The position numbers and the translations under genes were made by a program. A stretch of DNA of 62,419 nucleotides from CAYMSF01 sp964542255 (GTDB lineage: Bacteria; Verrucomicrobiota; Lentisphaeria; Victivallales; Victivallaceae): assembly GCA_964542255.1 (NCBI GenBank), contig CAZITV010000002.1:1-62419 (forward strand), written 5' to 3'. The notes under the pieces were generated by a model, which ran no database searches, was not told the DNA's origin, and saw nothing but the letters and a program-made list of their open reading frames with translations. This document shows positions 44,930-54,735 of this stretch, piece after piece (positions within the stretch are counted from its first letter, which is position 1; each line of letters starts with the position of its first letter).

Positions 44930-45477
44930 AAGATTCTCCAATCAAATTAAACTATAAAAATCATTGATTAAGCAAAATAATTTATTTTAATTTTATAATA
45001 AAACCATTATGAAACTAATATAGCATATTATTGTTATTATTATAACAAAAATATTAGATATTTATACAATAAAATATAAACAGTTAAGCAAATAAATATC
45101 CATACAGAAAGATTGTATTATCGATAACAATTACTGATACTTATGATTTAATGGAGTGAATGTTGCTAATGTATAATCGCACACATAAATATTTTTTATC
45201 AATATTTGCCCATGAAGGCACAAATCTTCAATAAAATTGATTAATAGTAAAAATTGAAATATCAATATTTGTTATCGTTTAATGAAGGTATCTTACATTT
45301 TTACTGTCAAAATTTCAATAATCGAAAAAAAGTTTACGAAATTATACTGTACTGATTTGATTTTTTTAAAAATTGGTTGAAGTTTAATAGGTGTATTTAT
45401 TGCGAACAAAATAATGTATGTATACTAATTTGCGGCATTATGCGATTAGTTTATTTTTGACATCAAGGAGGCAAGGC
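44930..45477. other. AT-rich divergent intergenic region
   Basis: About 548 very AT-rich bases between the leftward valS and rightward M42 peptidase genes. There are several short poly-A/T tracts and near-repeats of ATCAATATTTG (around 45199 and 45260), but no gene, tRNA, T-box or terminator I could support. It must hold promoters for both genes. Confidence 0.5.
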
Positions 45478-46551
45478 ATGTTATCGGCTGCAAGTTGGAA
45501 ATTTTTAAGTGAACTACTGAATAGTTCTGGACCTTCTGGTTTTGAAGAAGAAACTGCCAATGTATATCGCAGTTATTTGCAAAAGTTCTGCACAAAAGTG
45601 ACGACCGATGTTATGGGTAATACGGCAGGTGTTGTCAATCCAGGCGGCATATTTCGTGTTATGCTGGCGGGTCATTATGACGAAATTGGGTTTCAAACTG
45701 TCTATATTTCTGAAGAAGGCTTGATATATTTTCGCGCTAATGGTGGTATTGACAAGCTTACCGTGCCAGGAACTGAAGTTAATATATTAACTGCAAAAGG
45801 GAAAATCCCCGGAATCATTGGGAAAAAACCTATTCATTTACTTTTACCCAAGGAGCGCGATGTTTCACCGGATTTAAACGATCTCTGGATAGATATCGGT
45901 GCAGAAAATAAAAAAGAAGCCGCCGCACTGGTTGCCATCGGTGACCCGATTGCTGTCCGCAGCAATTATCAGCGACTAGGCAAAAACCGTATAAAATCAA
46001 AAGGTATGGATGATAAAATTGGCGCATTTGTTGTCGCAGAAACATTGCGTAATTTAAGCAAACGCAACATCAAGGTTGAAGTTCATGGTGTTGGGACCGT
46101 CCAGGAAGAGCTTGGTTTACGCGGCAGTATTACCAGTTCTTTTGGCATTGACCCTAAGGTTGGTTTTGCTATTGATGTCGGTTTTGCAACTGATATACCA
46201 GATATTCCCAAAAAACTTTTAGGAGAAATTAAACTTGGCGGTGGCCCTGAACTTAATCGAAACGCCGATAATAATGCTGTTTTGGGTCGGACTTTACGAA
46301 AGGTTGCTGTCAAACATAAAATTAAATATCAAGAAACTGCATCTCACCGTGCATCAGGCGGCACAGATACAGCACAAATACAGCTTACCCGTTCCGGTGT
46401 AGCAACAGCGCTGATAAGTGTGCCAAACCGTTATATGCATTCACCTGTTGAAATTTGTGACGTGCGTGATGTCGTCGGAGCAATCGCACTATTGACTGAA
46501 ACTATTGCTGCGTTTACCGGCAAAGAAAACTTTATCCCTGGTATTGACTAG
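45478..46551 (+). CDS. M42-family metallopeptidase (aminopeptidase/cellulase-like)
   Basis: A 357-residue dinuclear-metal aminopeptidase of family M42, forming large tetrahedral complexes that trim peptides in the cytoplasm. Metal and catalytic motifs are all present: AGHYDEIGFQ (H and D) near residue 61, KGMDDKIGAF near 177, QEELGLRGS with the catalytic glutamates near 210, and AIDVGFATDIP. An AAGGAGG ribosome site at 45465-45471 fixes the start at ATG 45478; the longer frame to 45418 has none. Confidence 0.92.
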   Translation: MLSAASWKFLSELLNSSGPSGFEEETANVYRSYLQKFCTKVTTDVMGNTAGVVNPGGIFRVMLAGHYDEIGFQTVYISEEGLIYFRANGGIDKLTVPGTEVNILTAKGKIPGIIGKKPIHLLLPKERDVSPDLNDLWIDIGAENKKEAAALVAIGDPIAVRSNYQRLGKNRIKSKGMDDKIGAFVVAETLRNLSKRNIKVEVHGVGTVQEELGLRGSITSSFGIDPKVGFAIDVGFATDIPDIPKKLLGEIKLGGGPELNRNADNNAVLGRTLRKVAVKHKIKYQETASHRASGGTDTAQIQLTRSGVATALISVPNRYMHSPVEICDVRDVVGAIALLTETIAAFTGKENFIPGID

Positions 46552-46552
46552 A

Positions 46553-47689
46553 ATGAAAACGGTTAAAGTTAATAACCATGCAAGCAGTTCTAAGATTTTT
46601 CTGATTAGCGGGAACGATGAGTTCGCGATTAAAGAAAAAACTCGGGAAATTATTATTTCACTTTGTGGTGATGATCCTGAAAGTAATTCTAATTTAGAGG
46701 TTATTATTGGCGATGGTGATGCAAAACCAGAGGAGATATTGTCAACATTATTGAATGCATTGCGAACCCCGCCTTTTTTATCTGCAGATAAAATAATATG
46801 GTTGCGTCATTTTATACATTTTGAAAAAGCATTCTCTGCGGATAGTAGTGCTGCGGATGGACTGACTGTATTTATCAAACAAGGTGTTCCACAGGACATA
46901 ACCTTGGTGATCGATGGTATTGACATTGATCAACGCAAGTCTTTTTTTAAGGCGTGTAAGACTGCAGGTGCAGAAATACTTTTTTTTCGTAAAGCTGACA
47001 TTACGGCCAAAGATTATGTAAAAGGTCAGGGTGAACGAATTGAAGAAATTTGTGCTAAAGCCAAAAAGCACATTGACTATTCAGCACTAAATTTTTTAGT
47101 TGAAACTATTGGTAGCGACAGTGGCAGAATTAAGTCTGAATTAGACAAACTTTGCTGTTATATCGGGAAAAATGAGACAATTACTTTAGCTGATTGCAAA
47201 GCTATTTGCAGTCGCACTCCAGAAACGATGGGCTGGGAATTTTCTAACAGGATGATTGAACGTGATATTCCTGGTGCATTGAGTGTTATCGGTGATTTGC
47301 TGGAACAAATGAGAAATCAGCGCGGTGGCGGCAGTCAAGAACTTGCCGTACTTTTTAACAGTATTCGAAGCGTTCAAGAATTGGTGACGACTAGGTGCGC
47401 GATGGCAGAACTTAATCTTCCAAACAATATTGGAAAATCTTTTTTTTATGCGATTCCGCCTGATTTAAAAGAAAAACATCCGAACAACATGTTGTTATCT
47501 GCAAATCCGTTTCGTGCATATAAAATGTGTGAAAGTGCAAGAAGTTTTACTGATATAGAGCTAGCCGAGGCGATTGAGGAGTTGCTAAATGCTAACCGGA
47601 AACTTGTTTCAGGTGGTGGAGACGCTAGAATTATTTTAGAGAATTTAGTTCTTAAAATCGCAGGGCGCAACAGCCATAGCAAAATATAG
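46553..47689 (+). CDS. holA: DNA polymerase III delta subunit
   Basis: A 378-residue HolA-like clamp-loader subunit, which opens the sliding clamp within the gamma/tau complex. Family features seen: KIFLISGNDEFAIKEKTREI at the start, RTPPFLSADKIIWLRH near 70, SDSGRIKSELDKLCCYIG near 185 with the family's ExxKL pattern, then an all-helical C-terminal domain. It starts 1 nt after the M42 stop. Sequence similarity in this family is low, so the call rests on overall pattern and length. Confidence 0.82.
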   Translation: MKTVKVNNHASSSKIFLISGNDEFAIKEKTREIIISLCGDDPESNSNLEVIIGDGDAKPEEILSTLLNALRTPPFLSADKIIWLRHFIHFEKAFSADSSAADGLTVFIKQGVPQDITLVIDGIDIDQRKSFFKACKTAGAEILFFRKADITAKDYVKGQGERIEEICAKAKKHIDYSALNFLVETIGSDSGRIKSELDKLCCYIGKNETITLADCKAICSRTPETMGWEFSNRMIERDIPGALSVIGDLLEQMRNQRGGGSQELAVLFNSIRSVQELVTTRCAMAELNLPNNIGKSFFYAIPPDLKEKHPNNMLLSANPFRAYKMCESARSFTDIELAEAIEELLNANRKLVSGGGDARIILENLVLKIAGRNSHSKI

Positions 47690-47719
47690 TTTAGACAATA
47701 AAAAATTACACAGAAATTA

Positions 47720-48901
47720 ATGAAAACAATCAGACAGAAAATTTACGAGAATATCGCAATCAATGAACCAATTGCACGTTGTCAATTGGGGAGCAAATGC
47801 GGTATCAGGCTTGCAACAATTACTGATGAAATTCGCAAACTAATCGAAGACAAGCTGGTTGTTGAATCTGGAACTCTTGATTCAACAGGTGGAAGAAAAC
47901 CTGTTTTGTTGCGAATCAACCGCAGGTCGATGATGCTGGTTGCAGTACGAGCAGCACGTGATAATATAAAATGTGGGCTTTTTGATGGAAGCATGGATAA
48001 AAAATTTGAATTTTCAACAAAAATATCAGCTAAACCAGATAATACTACATTGTTGATGGAAATTAGCAGAACTATCAATGCGGCAATTGCGAATGCAGGT
48101 TATCTAAACAGTGATATTGCAGGAATAGGAGTTAGTTTCCCAGGAGTTGTTGATCATATTAACGGCATATTTATTGAATCAGCAAGTTTTCCAGGTCCGA
48201 GCCACGTCAATGTCAAAGAGTTTCTTTTTAATGAATTTCAGGTTCCGATTGCAGTAGACCATGATACGGCCGGGATAGCTTTGGCTGAGTTTTATTTAGC
48301 TGGAACTTTGCCACATTGTGGTAATATGGGAGTTCTATTTATTGATAAAGGCATTGGCAGCAGATTCATTATAGATAGCAAATTATTCCGTGGAGCTGGA
48401 AACACCGCTGGCGAATTCGGACATTTATCACTTGATAGCCATGGCCCGGCATGTTATTGTGGCAATAGAGGTTGCTTTGAGCAATTAGCTAGCATTAGCG
48501 CTATTGAGAAACGAACAGGTCTTGCTTTTGATAAAATTATTGCTGCTGCTGCTGCAAAAGACCACCATTTTTTAGAGATGTTTGCAGGTATAGGTACCTG
48601 CATTGGTGAGGCAATTGTTAATATTTTTCAATTAATGGACATTCAGCATATTGTTATTAATGGCAGAATTACCGATGCCGCTCCATTTTTATTAAAATCA
48701 ATGGAAGCAAAGTTGAAGGCTGGTAGCAAATTTCGCAAATTTTCGCCACAAATGGTTACCTTTAGCCGTATTGGTGCACAAGTTGATTTACTAGGCCCGG
48801 CATTTGCTGTAGCGATTGATGCGTATCGTAATTTTGGCATAGATATTATTCCCGTTACTGCAAATTACAAAAAAAATGAAATGCTCTCTCAGACAGTATG
48901 A
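47720..48901 (+). CDS. ROK-family transcriptional regulator/sugar kinase
   Basis: A 393-residue ROK protein. Residues 1-60 form a winged helix-turn-helix (RQKIYENIAINEP...GIRLATITDEIRKLIEDKLVVE), so it is the repressor form (NagC/XylR/Mlc). The sugar-kinase-like part has GIGVSFPGVVD, AVDHDTAGIALAEFYLAG, FIDKGIGSRFIID and the zinc motif CYCGNRGCFEQLAS. Whether it binds or phosphorylates a sugar is unclear, and no adjacent sugar operon identifies its target. It follows holA by 30 nt. Confidence 0.88.
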   Translation: MKTIRQKIYENIAINEPIARCQLGSKCGIRLATITDEIRKLIEDKLVVESGTLDSTGGRKPVLLRINRRSMMLVAVRAARDNIKCGLFDGSMDKKFEFSTKISAKPDNTTLLMEISRTINAAIANAGYLNSDIAGIGVSFPGVVDHINGIFIESASFPGPSHVNVKEFLFNEFQVPIAVDHDTAGIALAEFYLAGTLPHCGNMGVLFIDKGIGSRFIIDSKLFRGAGNTAGEFGHLSLDSHGPACYCGNRGCFEQLASISAIEKRTGLAFDKIIAAAAAKDHHFLEMFAGIGTCIGEAIVNIFQLMDIQHIVINGRITDAAPFLLKSMEAKLKAGSKFRKFSPQMVTFSRIGAQVDLLGPAFAVAIDAYRNFGIDIIPVTANYKKNEMLSQTV

Positions 48902-48941
48902 TATAAACTAAAATTAGTCACTACAAACAAAGGATAATATT

Positions 48942-49640
48942 ATGCAGCAAAGATTAAATGTGCCACCCGATAATCATGTAAAAGTCTTGGACGGTCAAGG
49001 TTGGGTTGGATTAATAGACCATTTAGGAAATGAAAGTACGATTGTTAACGCTGCCAGAGTTTCATTTGGTAAACTTAAAAACGATATGGATGAAAAAGAT
49101 ATTGTGCTGTTGGATTATTTAATTGAAAATCGTCACACCAGCCCTTTGGAACATGTTGTTTTCACTTTTAGTGTACATTGTCCATTATTTGTGCGAGGAC
49201 AATGGCACAGGCATCGGACTTGGAGTTATAATGAAATTTCCCGGCGTTACACTGAAATTGATTTAGAATTTTATACTCCCACCATCGTTAGAGCGCAAGC
49301 AGTTTCTAACCGGCAGGCATCAGTTGTTGATCCTGCTGTTGACCGCAGTGATTTAAAAGAAAAAATATCTCAGCATAATATAAAATCATTGGAATTGTAC
49401 AATGAACTGCTAAGCGATGGAGTATGCCGCGAACAGGCGAGGGGAGTTTTACCCCAAAATATGATGGTGACATTTTGGGGCACTGTAGATTTAAGCAATC
49501 TTTTGCATTTTTTAGAACTGCGTGATAGTGACCATGCCCAATGGGAAATTCGTGAATACGCTTCAGCTATTAAGAAATTAATTAAACCATTAATTCCTAA
49601 TGTCGCAAAGTACTTTTCCACCAAAGGTCAAGCCTGGTAA
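48942..49640 (+). CDS. thyX: Flavin-dependent thymidylate synthase
   Basis: A 232-residue ThyX that makes dTMP from dUMP with methylene-tetrahydrofolate and FAD/NADPH. The signature RHRTWSYNEISRRYT, of the form RHRxxSxNExSxRY, is present near residue 90; PLEHVVFTF near 67 and GVCREQARGVLPQNM near 165 also match. Length is normal. An AAAGGATAA site precedes ATG. Use of ThyX links nucleotide synthesis to the tetrahydrofolate pool also used by the Wood-Ljungdahl pathway. Confidence 0.95.
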   Translation: MQQRLNVPPDNHVKVLDGQGWVGLIDHLGNESTIVNAARVSFGKLKNDMDEKDIVLLDYLIENRHTSPLEHVVFTFSVHCPLFVRGQWHRHRTWSYNEISRRYTEIDLEFYTPTIVRAQAVSNRQASVVDPAVDRSDLKEKISQHNIKSLELYNELLSDGVCREQARGVLPQNMMVTFWGTVDLSNLLHFLELRDSDHAQWEIREYASAIKKLIKPLIPNVAKYFSTKGQAW

Positions 49641-50616
49641 AACTACATTGAATACTGAAAACACTGTTCCGAATATAGCAATAACTATGGGAGACCCAGC
49701 CGGGATTGGACCTGAGGTTGCGGTTCGAACCGCACAGCTTCCTGAATTTAAGCATCGGTCAAATATTATCATCTATGGTTGCCTTGATGTGCTCACCGCA
49801 GCAGCGCAAAAGTTTTGTTCAGGAAAATTGCCGGAAATAAAAAATATTGGTACAATTAAAATAGATAGCTTTAAACTTGGCAAAGTTTCACCAGAATGTG
49901 GATTGGTAGCATATAACGCCGTAGTTGCTGCCGCAAACGATGCCTTGGCCGGTACCGTGGATGCAATAGTAACGGCACCAATAAATAAAGCTTCTGTAAA
50001 TATGGCAGGGATTAAATTTACTGGTCATACAGAACTAATCGCCTCGCTTTGCGGTTGCAGCAATTATGCTATGATGCAGTCAGACGGTAATTTTAGAGTA
50101 GCGTTTGTCACCACCCATATTCCTCTGCTTGAAGTAACCAAGGCTATTAGCATTGAACGTATTATTGAAGTCACCAGACTGCTGTATCATGCTGTTGTCG
50201 CGGAGGGAGTTTTGTCACCACGGCTGGCTGTGGCTGCAATTAATCCACACGCAGGTGAAAACGGATTTATGGGTCTAGAAGACGAAAATATTGTAAAACC
50301 TGCCATCGCTATTTTGAAAAAAAGCGGGATTGATATTTATGGTCCATTTCCACCGGACACATTATTCATAAAATCTGTCAGAGAGCAGTTTGATGGTATT
50401 GTATCTATGTATCACGATCAAGGCCATATCCCATTTAAAATGTTGTCCTTCGATAGGGGCGTTAACTCAACTCTAGGGTTGCCGATTATCAGAACAAGTG
50501 TTGACCATGGCACAGCCTTTGATATTGCATGGCAGGGCGAAGCTGACATTGGCAGTATGACAGCAGCGTTACGATTAGCAATCACCAGAGCAAAATACCG
50601 GTTAAAGGCGCAATGA
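49600..50616 (+). CDS. pdxA: 4-hydroxythreonine-4-phosphate dehydrogenase
   Basis: A 338-residue enzyme of the DXP-dependent vitamin B6 pathway. Motifs: IAITMGDPAGIGPEVAVR at the start, KFTGHTELIASLCG near residue 145, INPHAGENGFMG near 225, and MYHDQGHIPFKMLSFDRGVN near 280, with the metal-binding histidines. The ATG at 49600 overlaps thyX by 40 nt and adds about 26 residues before the usual N-terminus; the in-frame TTG at 49648, just after the thyX stop, is a credible alternative. The gene overlaps the next by 4 nt. Confidence 0.93.
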   Translation: MSQSTFPPKVKPGKTTLNTENTVPNIAITMGDPAGIGPEVAVRTAQLPEFKHRSNIIIYGCLDVLTAAAQKFCSGKLPEIKNIGTIKIDSFKLGKVSPECGLVAYNAVVAAANDALAGTVDAIVTAPINKASVNMAGIKFTGHTELIASLCGCSNYAMMQSDGNFRVAFVTTHIPLLEVTKAISIERIIEVTRLLYHAVVAEGVLSPRLAVAAINPHAGENGFMGLEDENIVKPAIAILKKSGIDIYGPFPPDTLFIKSVREQFDGIVSMYHDQGHIPFKMLSFDRGVNSTLGLPIIRTSVDHGTAFDIAWQGEADIGSMTAALRLAITRAKYRLKAQ

Positions 50617-52682
50617 ATAAATTCACGTTAGCGTTATGGCAAATTATACACTTTATTATAACCGGTTTTTTCATCGTTGTTGCAATTGCTTTTATTTGGA
50701 ATGAACTTACAGCTAGATTTGATAATTCATCAGTAGTAGTGCTTGCATTTATCTTTTTCTTCTTTGTCTGGGTTACCTGCGGTGTAATGCTTGTTCCACG
50801 TGGAAACAGCCGCATTTCAAGAGAATTTTTAATGTCATGCGCATTAATGCTGCTGCCTATAGCTGCACTGATTTCTGTCATATCTGCAATATTTCTTCCG
50901 ATTCCACAACACTGGCTTAATGAAGTAGTTGGAATTGTTGCCGGAATTGGTTTTGCCACATTGTGGCTGGGAATTATTAGCGGTATAATCACCGGATTGT
51001 TTTTCATGCTGCCAAACAATGAAAGGTTAACTCGTGAAGTTGCGGGTGGCACGGGCATGATTGTCGGTGGCACATTATTCATGGCAACAGCATTGACATG
51101 GCATCCTCCGATAGCATACCTTGCCATAGCCGGCATCATCATTATCTTTTTTGCAGTTATAGGTCGTGATAAAACAATTGAAGCTATCGAGCATAAACAA
51201 AAATTATGGCTTATGGCCTTTTTTTCATTATTGTTTTGTGCGTTAATTGCATATGGCGGACAATATATGACTCATATTTATTGGCAAAAAGTTTTGCCAG
51301 ACTGGAGTTGGCATGGTCAAATCAGCACCAATAACGGCAGATTGAACATTTTTAAAAAAGAATCTGTAATAAATAAAGATTTACCAGAAATTTTAATTGC
51401 CAGAAACGGCATTGCGTTTGAACAGTATCCGAAAGATTCCGAAAAATACGTCACTGCGTCACTGCCGATTGCATTACAAGTTGATAGTCAAAACATTAAA
51501 ATTCTGGTTATTGACTCACCGTTTTCATTTTTATCACAATCTTTTCAAGCTTTACCGTTCGTCGATGAAGTTATCTTTTTGTCACCATCATCTAACTTAA
51601 ATAGTTTTGCCATAACTTCAGGCTATTTTGGAATAATAAATAATAAATATTCGATGGTCGCTTCTGCACCGGACGATTACTTAATTCGTTCCAAACAAAA
51701 ATTTGACATAATTATTGCCCCCCAGCCAATGATTACAGGTGTATTATTGACAGAACAGTTTTGTTCTTTGCTTCGCGAGCATTTAAGTGATAACGGTGTC
51801 GTGGCTCTACCTGCAAATATATCCAGAAAATCGCGTCAAGATATGGCAAAATATTTCAAAACATCAATTGTTGTTCCTGGCTGTAGCGTACTTGAGGTAT
51901 TTGGCAACTATAATCTAACTAGTGATATTAATGAATTAGAACGTCGTTTAGTACGCATGAGCCCACAACCAAATCAAATTCCAAATGGTATTTTAGCAGC
52001 GTTGTATTCGTTTACAGACGATACTAACATTATCGATAATAGCAGTGTTAACGATGAAATTTTTACTGAAGTAACTTCGGTAAAATTATTGTTACCGCAG
52101 CTTGCATTGGTATTATTATTACTGTTTATAATTTTAATTTTCGCAATTGTGCGTTTTTTATTAACACGTATTGGTAATTACAGTATTGGGTTTGGTGCCT
52201 TTGAAAACGGTTTTTTTACATCCGGGGTGGTAGTGTTACTGTTAATTACGAGTAACCAGATTAATGGCAACATTGCCACCAGCATGCCTCTTTTATTGGG
52301 TATTATAGGATGCTTTTTCTTAGGTAAACTTTGCTGTTATGTGCCGTGCTGCAAAATGCTGTTTGCAACATTATCATGCCTATTCCCAATAGTTATATTC
52401 TGTGATAACTATGACTCGTTTAAATATCTTTTACCGATTAGCATCATTGTAACAGCGTTGTCTGCGGGGCTGGTAGAAGAAATCCTCACCCGTAGAGTAA
52501 CATTGATGCCAAAAGAGATTCTTCCCGTTTGGCGATGTGTGGGCTGCGCAAGTGGAGTATTGTTTTTTTCTTTGATAATGATTACCGTTGGCGGTTTAAT
52601 CAGCTTCGTAGTAATTCTGCTGTTATTCCGATTTCCGTTGATGTTTTCGGTAATGCCGTTTGATGATTACCGCCGTTATTGA
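50613..52682 (+). CDS. Polytopic membrane protein with degenerate spermidine-synthase-like core
   Basis: A 689-residue protein with about seven N-terminal helices (to residue 225), a soluble middle of about 265 residues, and five or six C-terminal helices. The middle follows the order of a spermidine synthase domain: YPKDSEKYVTASLPIAL (for YHE...H), ILVIDSPFSFLSQSFQALPFVDEVIFL (for the SAM loop), DDYLIRSKQKFDIIIAPQP and LLTEQFCSLLREHLSDNGVVALP. The glycine-rich GGGDG is replaced by DSPFSF, so catalysis is doubtful. Identification is by pattern only. It overlaps pdxA by 4 nt and ends 3 nt from the convergent Tad locus. Confidence 0.65.
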   Translation: MNKFTLALWQIIHFIITGFFIVVAIAFIWNELTARFDNSSVVVLAFIFFFFVWVTCGVMLVPRGNSRISREFLMSCALMLLPIAALISVISAIFLPIPQHWLNEVVGIVAGIGFATLWLGIISGIITGLFFMLPNNERLTREVAGGTGMIVGGTLFMATALTWHPPIAYLAIAGIIIIFFAVIGRDKTIEAIEHKQKLWLMAFFSLLFCALIAYGGQYMTHIYWQKVLPDWSWHGQISTNNGRLNIFKKESVINKDLPEILIARNGIAFEQYPKDSEKYVTASLPIALQVDSQNIKILVIDSPFSFLSQSFQALPFVDEVIFLSPSSNLNSFAITSGYFGIINNKYSMVASAPDDYLIRSKQKFDIIIAPQPMITGVLLTEQFCSLLREHLSDNGVVALPANISRKSRQDMAKYFKTSIVVPGCSVLEVFGNYNLTSDINELERRLVRMSPQPNQIPNGILAALYSFTDDTNIIDNSSVNDEIFTEVTSVKLLLPQLALVLLLLFIILIFAIVRFLLTRIGNYSIGFGAFENGFFTSGVVVLLLITSNQINGNIATSMPLLLGIIGCFFLGKLCCYVPCCKMLFATLSCLFPIVIFCDNYDSFKYLLPISIIVTALSAGLVEEILTRRVTLMPKEILPVWRCVGCASGVLFFSLIMITVGGLISFVVILLLFRFPLMFSVMPFDDYRRY

Positions 52683-52685
52683 TAC

Positions 52686-53426
52686 TTAAAGTGTTTTATC
52701 ATCAACTGGAGCAAGATTCAGTAACAACAGTTTTATGGTAAAAAGCAGATAGACAAGCAGATTGATTATTGCTGCTACAAATAATACTATACTAAATAGT
52801 TTATATAAATTTATTTTTGTAACAAAACTAGCAGAGTTAACCTGATGGCGCAGCAGTATAAAATATTTGCAATCAGCAAATGGTTTCAATGGAGAAATGA
52901 TTTTGAACTGTAATACATATTGCCCAGCAGGCAAAGCTGGAATTGTATCAATGTCCAAAACTTTACTATTCTCCATACTGATGCCTGCGTCGACAAAATG
53001 ACCATTATAGACGCTGGAATAGATAGCTTTGCCGTTTGAATCAATGAGTTTTAATTCGTAGAAGAATGGCCTGACAATATCATTTAATGGCATCTTGTTA
53101 ATTTTATCTGAGAATACTTCCAAACATATTATCGGCGTGCTTTGCTCAAACGAAGATGTTGCTTGCAGCGTTGATGAGTAACAACCTATCTTTGTGGCAT
53201 TGATATTAAGTTCAATGGGTTTAATGTTGCATAAATTTATATGTTTGTTTTGTTCGTTACGGAACTTATAATAAAAGACCATTCCAAGAAATACTAATAA
53301 AACTGATATGACAATAAAAGAAAGGTTTTGCTTAAATGGCGATATAAGTTTTTTTCTTAGTAATGGATTATCTTTTTTTGCATCGGGGTAAATGTGTTCT
53401 TTAAAATTATTCATCGCCTGATTCAA
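52686..53426 (-). CDS. Membrane protein of unknown function at end of Tad locus
   Basis: A 246-residue protein with one N-terminal helix (FIVISVLLVFLGMVFYY, near residue 33) and one C-terminal helix (IVLFVAAIINLLVYLLF, near 215); the beta-rich part between them probably lies in the periplasm. No family is recognised. It overlaps the preceding PEGA lipoprotein gene by 20 nt and is the last gene of the Tad unit, so it likely acts in the same envelope assembly. Confidence 0.65.
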   Translation of the reverse strand: MNQAMNNFKEHIYPDAKKDNPLLRKKLISPFKQNLSFIVISVLLVFLGMVFYYKFRNEQNKHINLCNIKPIELNINATKIGCYSSTLQATSSFEQSTPIICLEVFSDKINKMPLNDIVRPFFYELKLIDSNGKAIYSSVYNGHFVDAGISMENSKVLDIDTIPALPAGQYVLQFKIISPLKPFADCKYFILLRHQVNSASFVTKINLYKLFSIVLFVAAIINLLVYLLFTIKLLLLNLAPVDDKTL

Positions 53427-54735
53427 TCGGTTTTATGTATTCGATTTCTGATTTATCATATTCAACCTTTACGCCGGGCTCAGGACCAAAAAATATTTTT
53501 TCATTATTTTCGGCATAAAGCAGTCCAATTGATGCCTTGCCATTTTTTAACTTTAGCTCAGCATTAGCGACCCACAAAGTTAAAGGTTTGGGGCGGGCGA
53601 CTTGACCTTTCTGGACAGTAACTGCGACTGTTATACTGTCAGGAACAGCACGTTTATGTGCTGCTGTAATTTCATATTTACCAGCGTTGATTCCTCTAAC
53701 TTGAAATATTCTAGAAAGCATACGATTCTCGCCTTTTTCGGTGACACCGTAAGATTTTCCATTTACATAGATAGTTGTTCCTGGAGGGTTAACTACCAAA
53801 TCAATACCACCAGTATTTTTGCTTAAATTAAATTCTAAAAGCGACTTTTTCCCTGGTGTAATGACGATATCTTTAAAAACCTGGTCATATGAATTTTTTT
53901 CAAGACGAATTGTGTACTTGCCAGATTGAATTGAGTTAAGTTGCAGTGGAGTTACTCCGTGAGGTTGATCATTGATAAATACATCAGCACCGTCAGGTAT
54001 GCTGGTCACCTCAATAGAACCAGGAAGTTGGTTAAGTTTTATAGATTTCTCAACATTTTGGTCACGTATAATTGTAATTGTTTCTTCGACAGTAGCATAG
54101 CCATCCTTTTCAAATTTAAATTGGTATTTACCTTCTTCAAGTTCACGTTTAAAGGGGGCGTAACCAGCTAATTTGCCATTTATGTAAACCTGAGAATGTT
54201 CGGGTTTGCTGTCAAGCTCTATTCGGCCAACATTTGAATTAAGCGAGACGATAACTTCCTGTGGTTGTTCATCTTTAACTTCCCAAATGGCCTCTCTTGT
54301 TGTAAAACCAGGCTTTTCAATCTTTGCGGTATAGCTACCAATAGCCAAATCGCGCAATATTAATGGGGTTGCACCTTTAATGTCACCATTGATTATCACT
54401 TTAGCATTAGCTGGTCTGGAAATCAGCAAAACAGAACTTTTAACTGGTTGTAAATCTATATTAATTGAAGTTTCTTTGCCTTGCTGTAGGTCTATGCGCT
54501 CCCAAGCAGGATAGTAATTTGTTTTTGAGATTTTTACGATTAATGTTGCTGGCTGCACCTTTTGGTTATATGGGGTTACACCAATATTTTTATCTCTAAC
54601 AGAAATTATGGCATCATTTGGATTTGAATTAATTTTAAGGATAGCATACGTTGGTTTATCCTGAACTTTTCCACAGCCAGTTAAAACTATAAGTATAGCA
54701 ATAAATAGAATGTGTGAAAATAGAATTTTTGTCAT
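53407..54735 (-). CDS. PEGA-repeat lipoprotein
   Basis: A 442-residue lipoprotein: the lipobox IVLTGC places the acylated cysteine near residue 21. The body is built of about five PEGA-like units of 70 residues, each with a strand pattern like SIPDGADVFINDQPHGVTPLQL followed by GKYTIRLEKNSY. Clear units start near residues 32, 100, 170, 240 and 310; a final non-repeat region follows. PEGA domains are found in surface and S-layer-associated proteins. It overlaps the FHA gene by 4 nt. Confidence 0.83.
   Translation of the reverse strand: MTKILFSHILFIAILIVLTGCGKVQDKPTYAILKINSNPNDAIISVRDKNIGVTPYNQKVQPATLIVKISKTNYYPAWERIDLQQGKETSINIDLQPVKSSVLLISRPANAKVIINGDIKGATPLILRDLAIGSYTAKIEKPGFTTREAIWEVKDEQPQEVIVSLNSNVGRIELDSKPEHSQVYINGKLAGYAPFKRELEEGKYQFKFEKDGYATVEETITIIRDQNVEKSIKLNQLPGSIEVTSIPDGADVFINDQPHGVTPLQLNSIQSGKYTIRLEKNSYDQVFKDIVITPGKKSLLEFNLSKNTGGIDLVVNPPGTTIYVNGKSYGVTEKGENRMLSRIFQVRGINAGKYEITAAHKRAVPDSITVAVTVQKGQVARPKPLTLWVANAELKLKNGKASIGLLYAENNEKIFFGPEPGVKVEYDKSEIEYIKPIESGDE

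Noticed and set aside
44930..45130. T-box riboswitch upstream of valS
   Set aside because: No T-box sequence (TGGNACCGCG-like), specifier loop or terminator is recognisable in the AT-rich leader.
49600..49647. pdxA start inside thyX as definite
   Set aside because: ATG 49600 is kept as the formal start, but the extra N-terminal residues are not typical of PdxA and TTG 49648 is equally possible, so no claim of a real 40-nt overlap is made.
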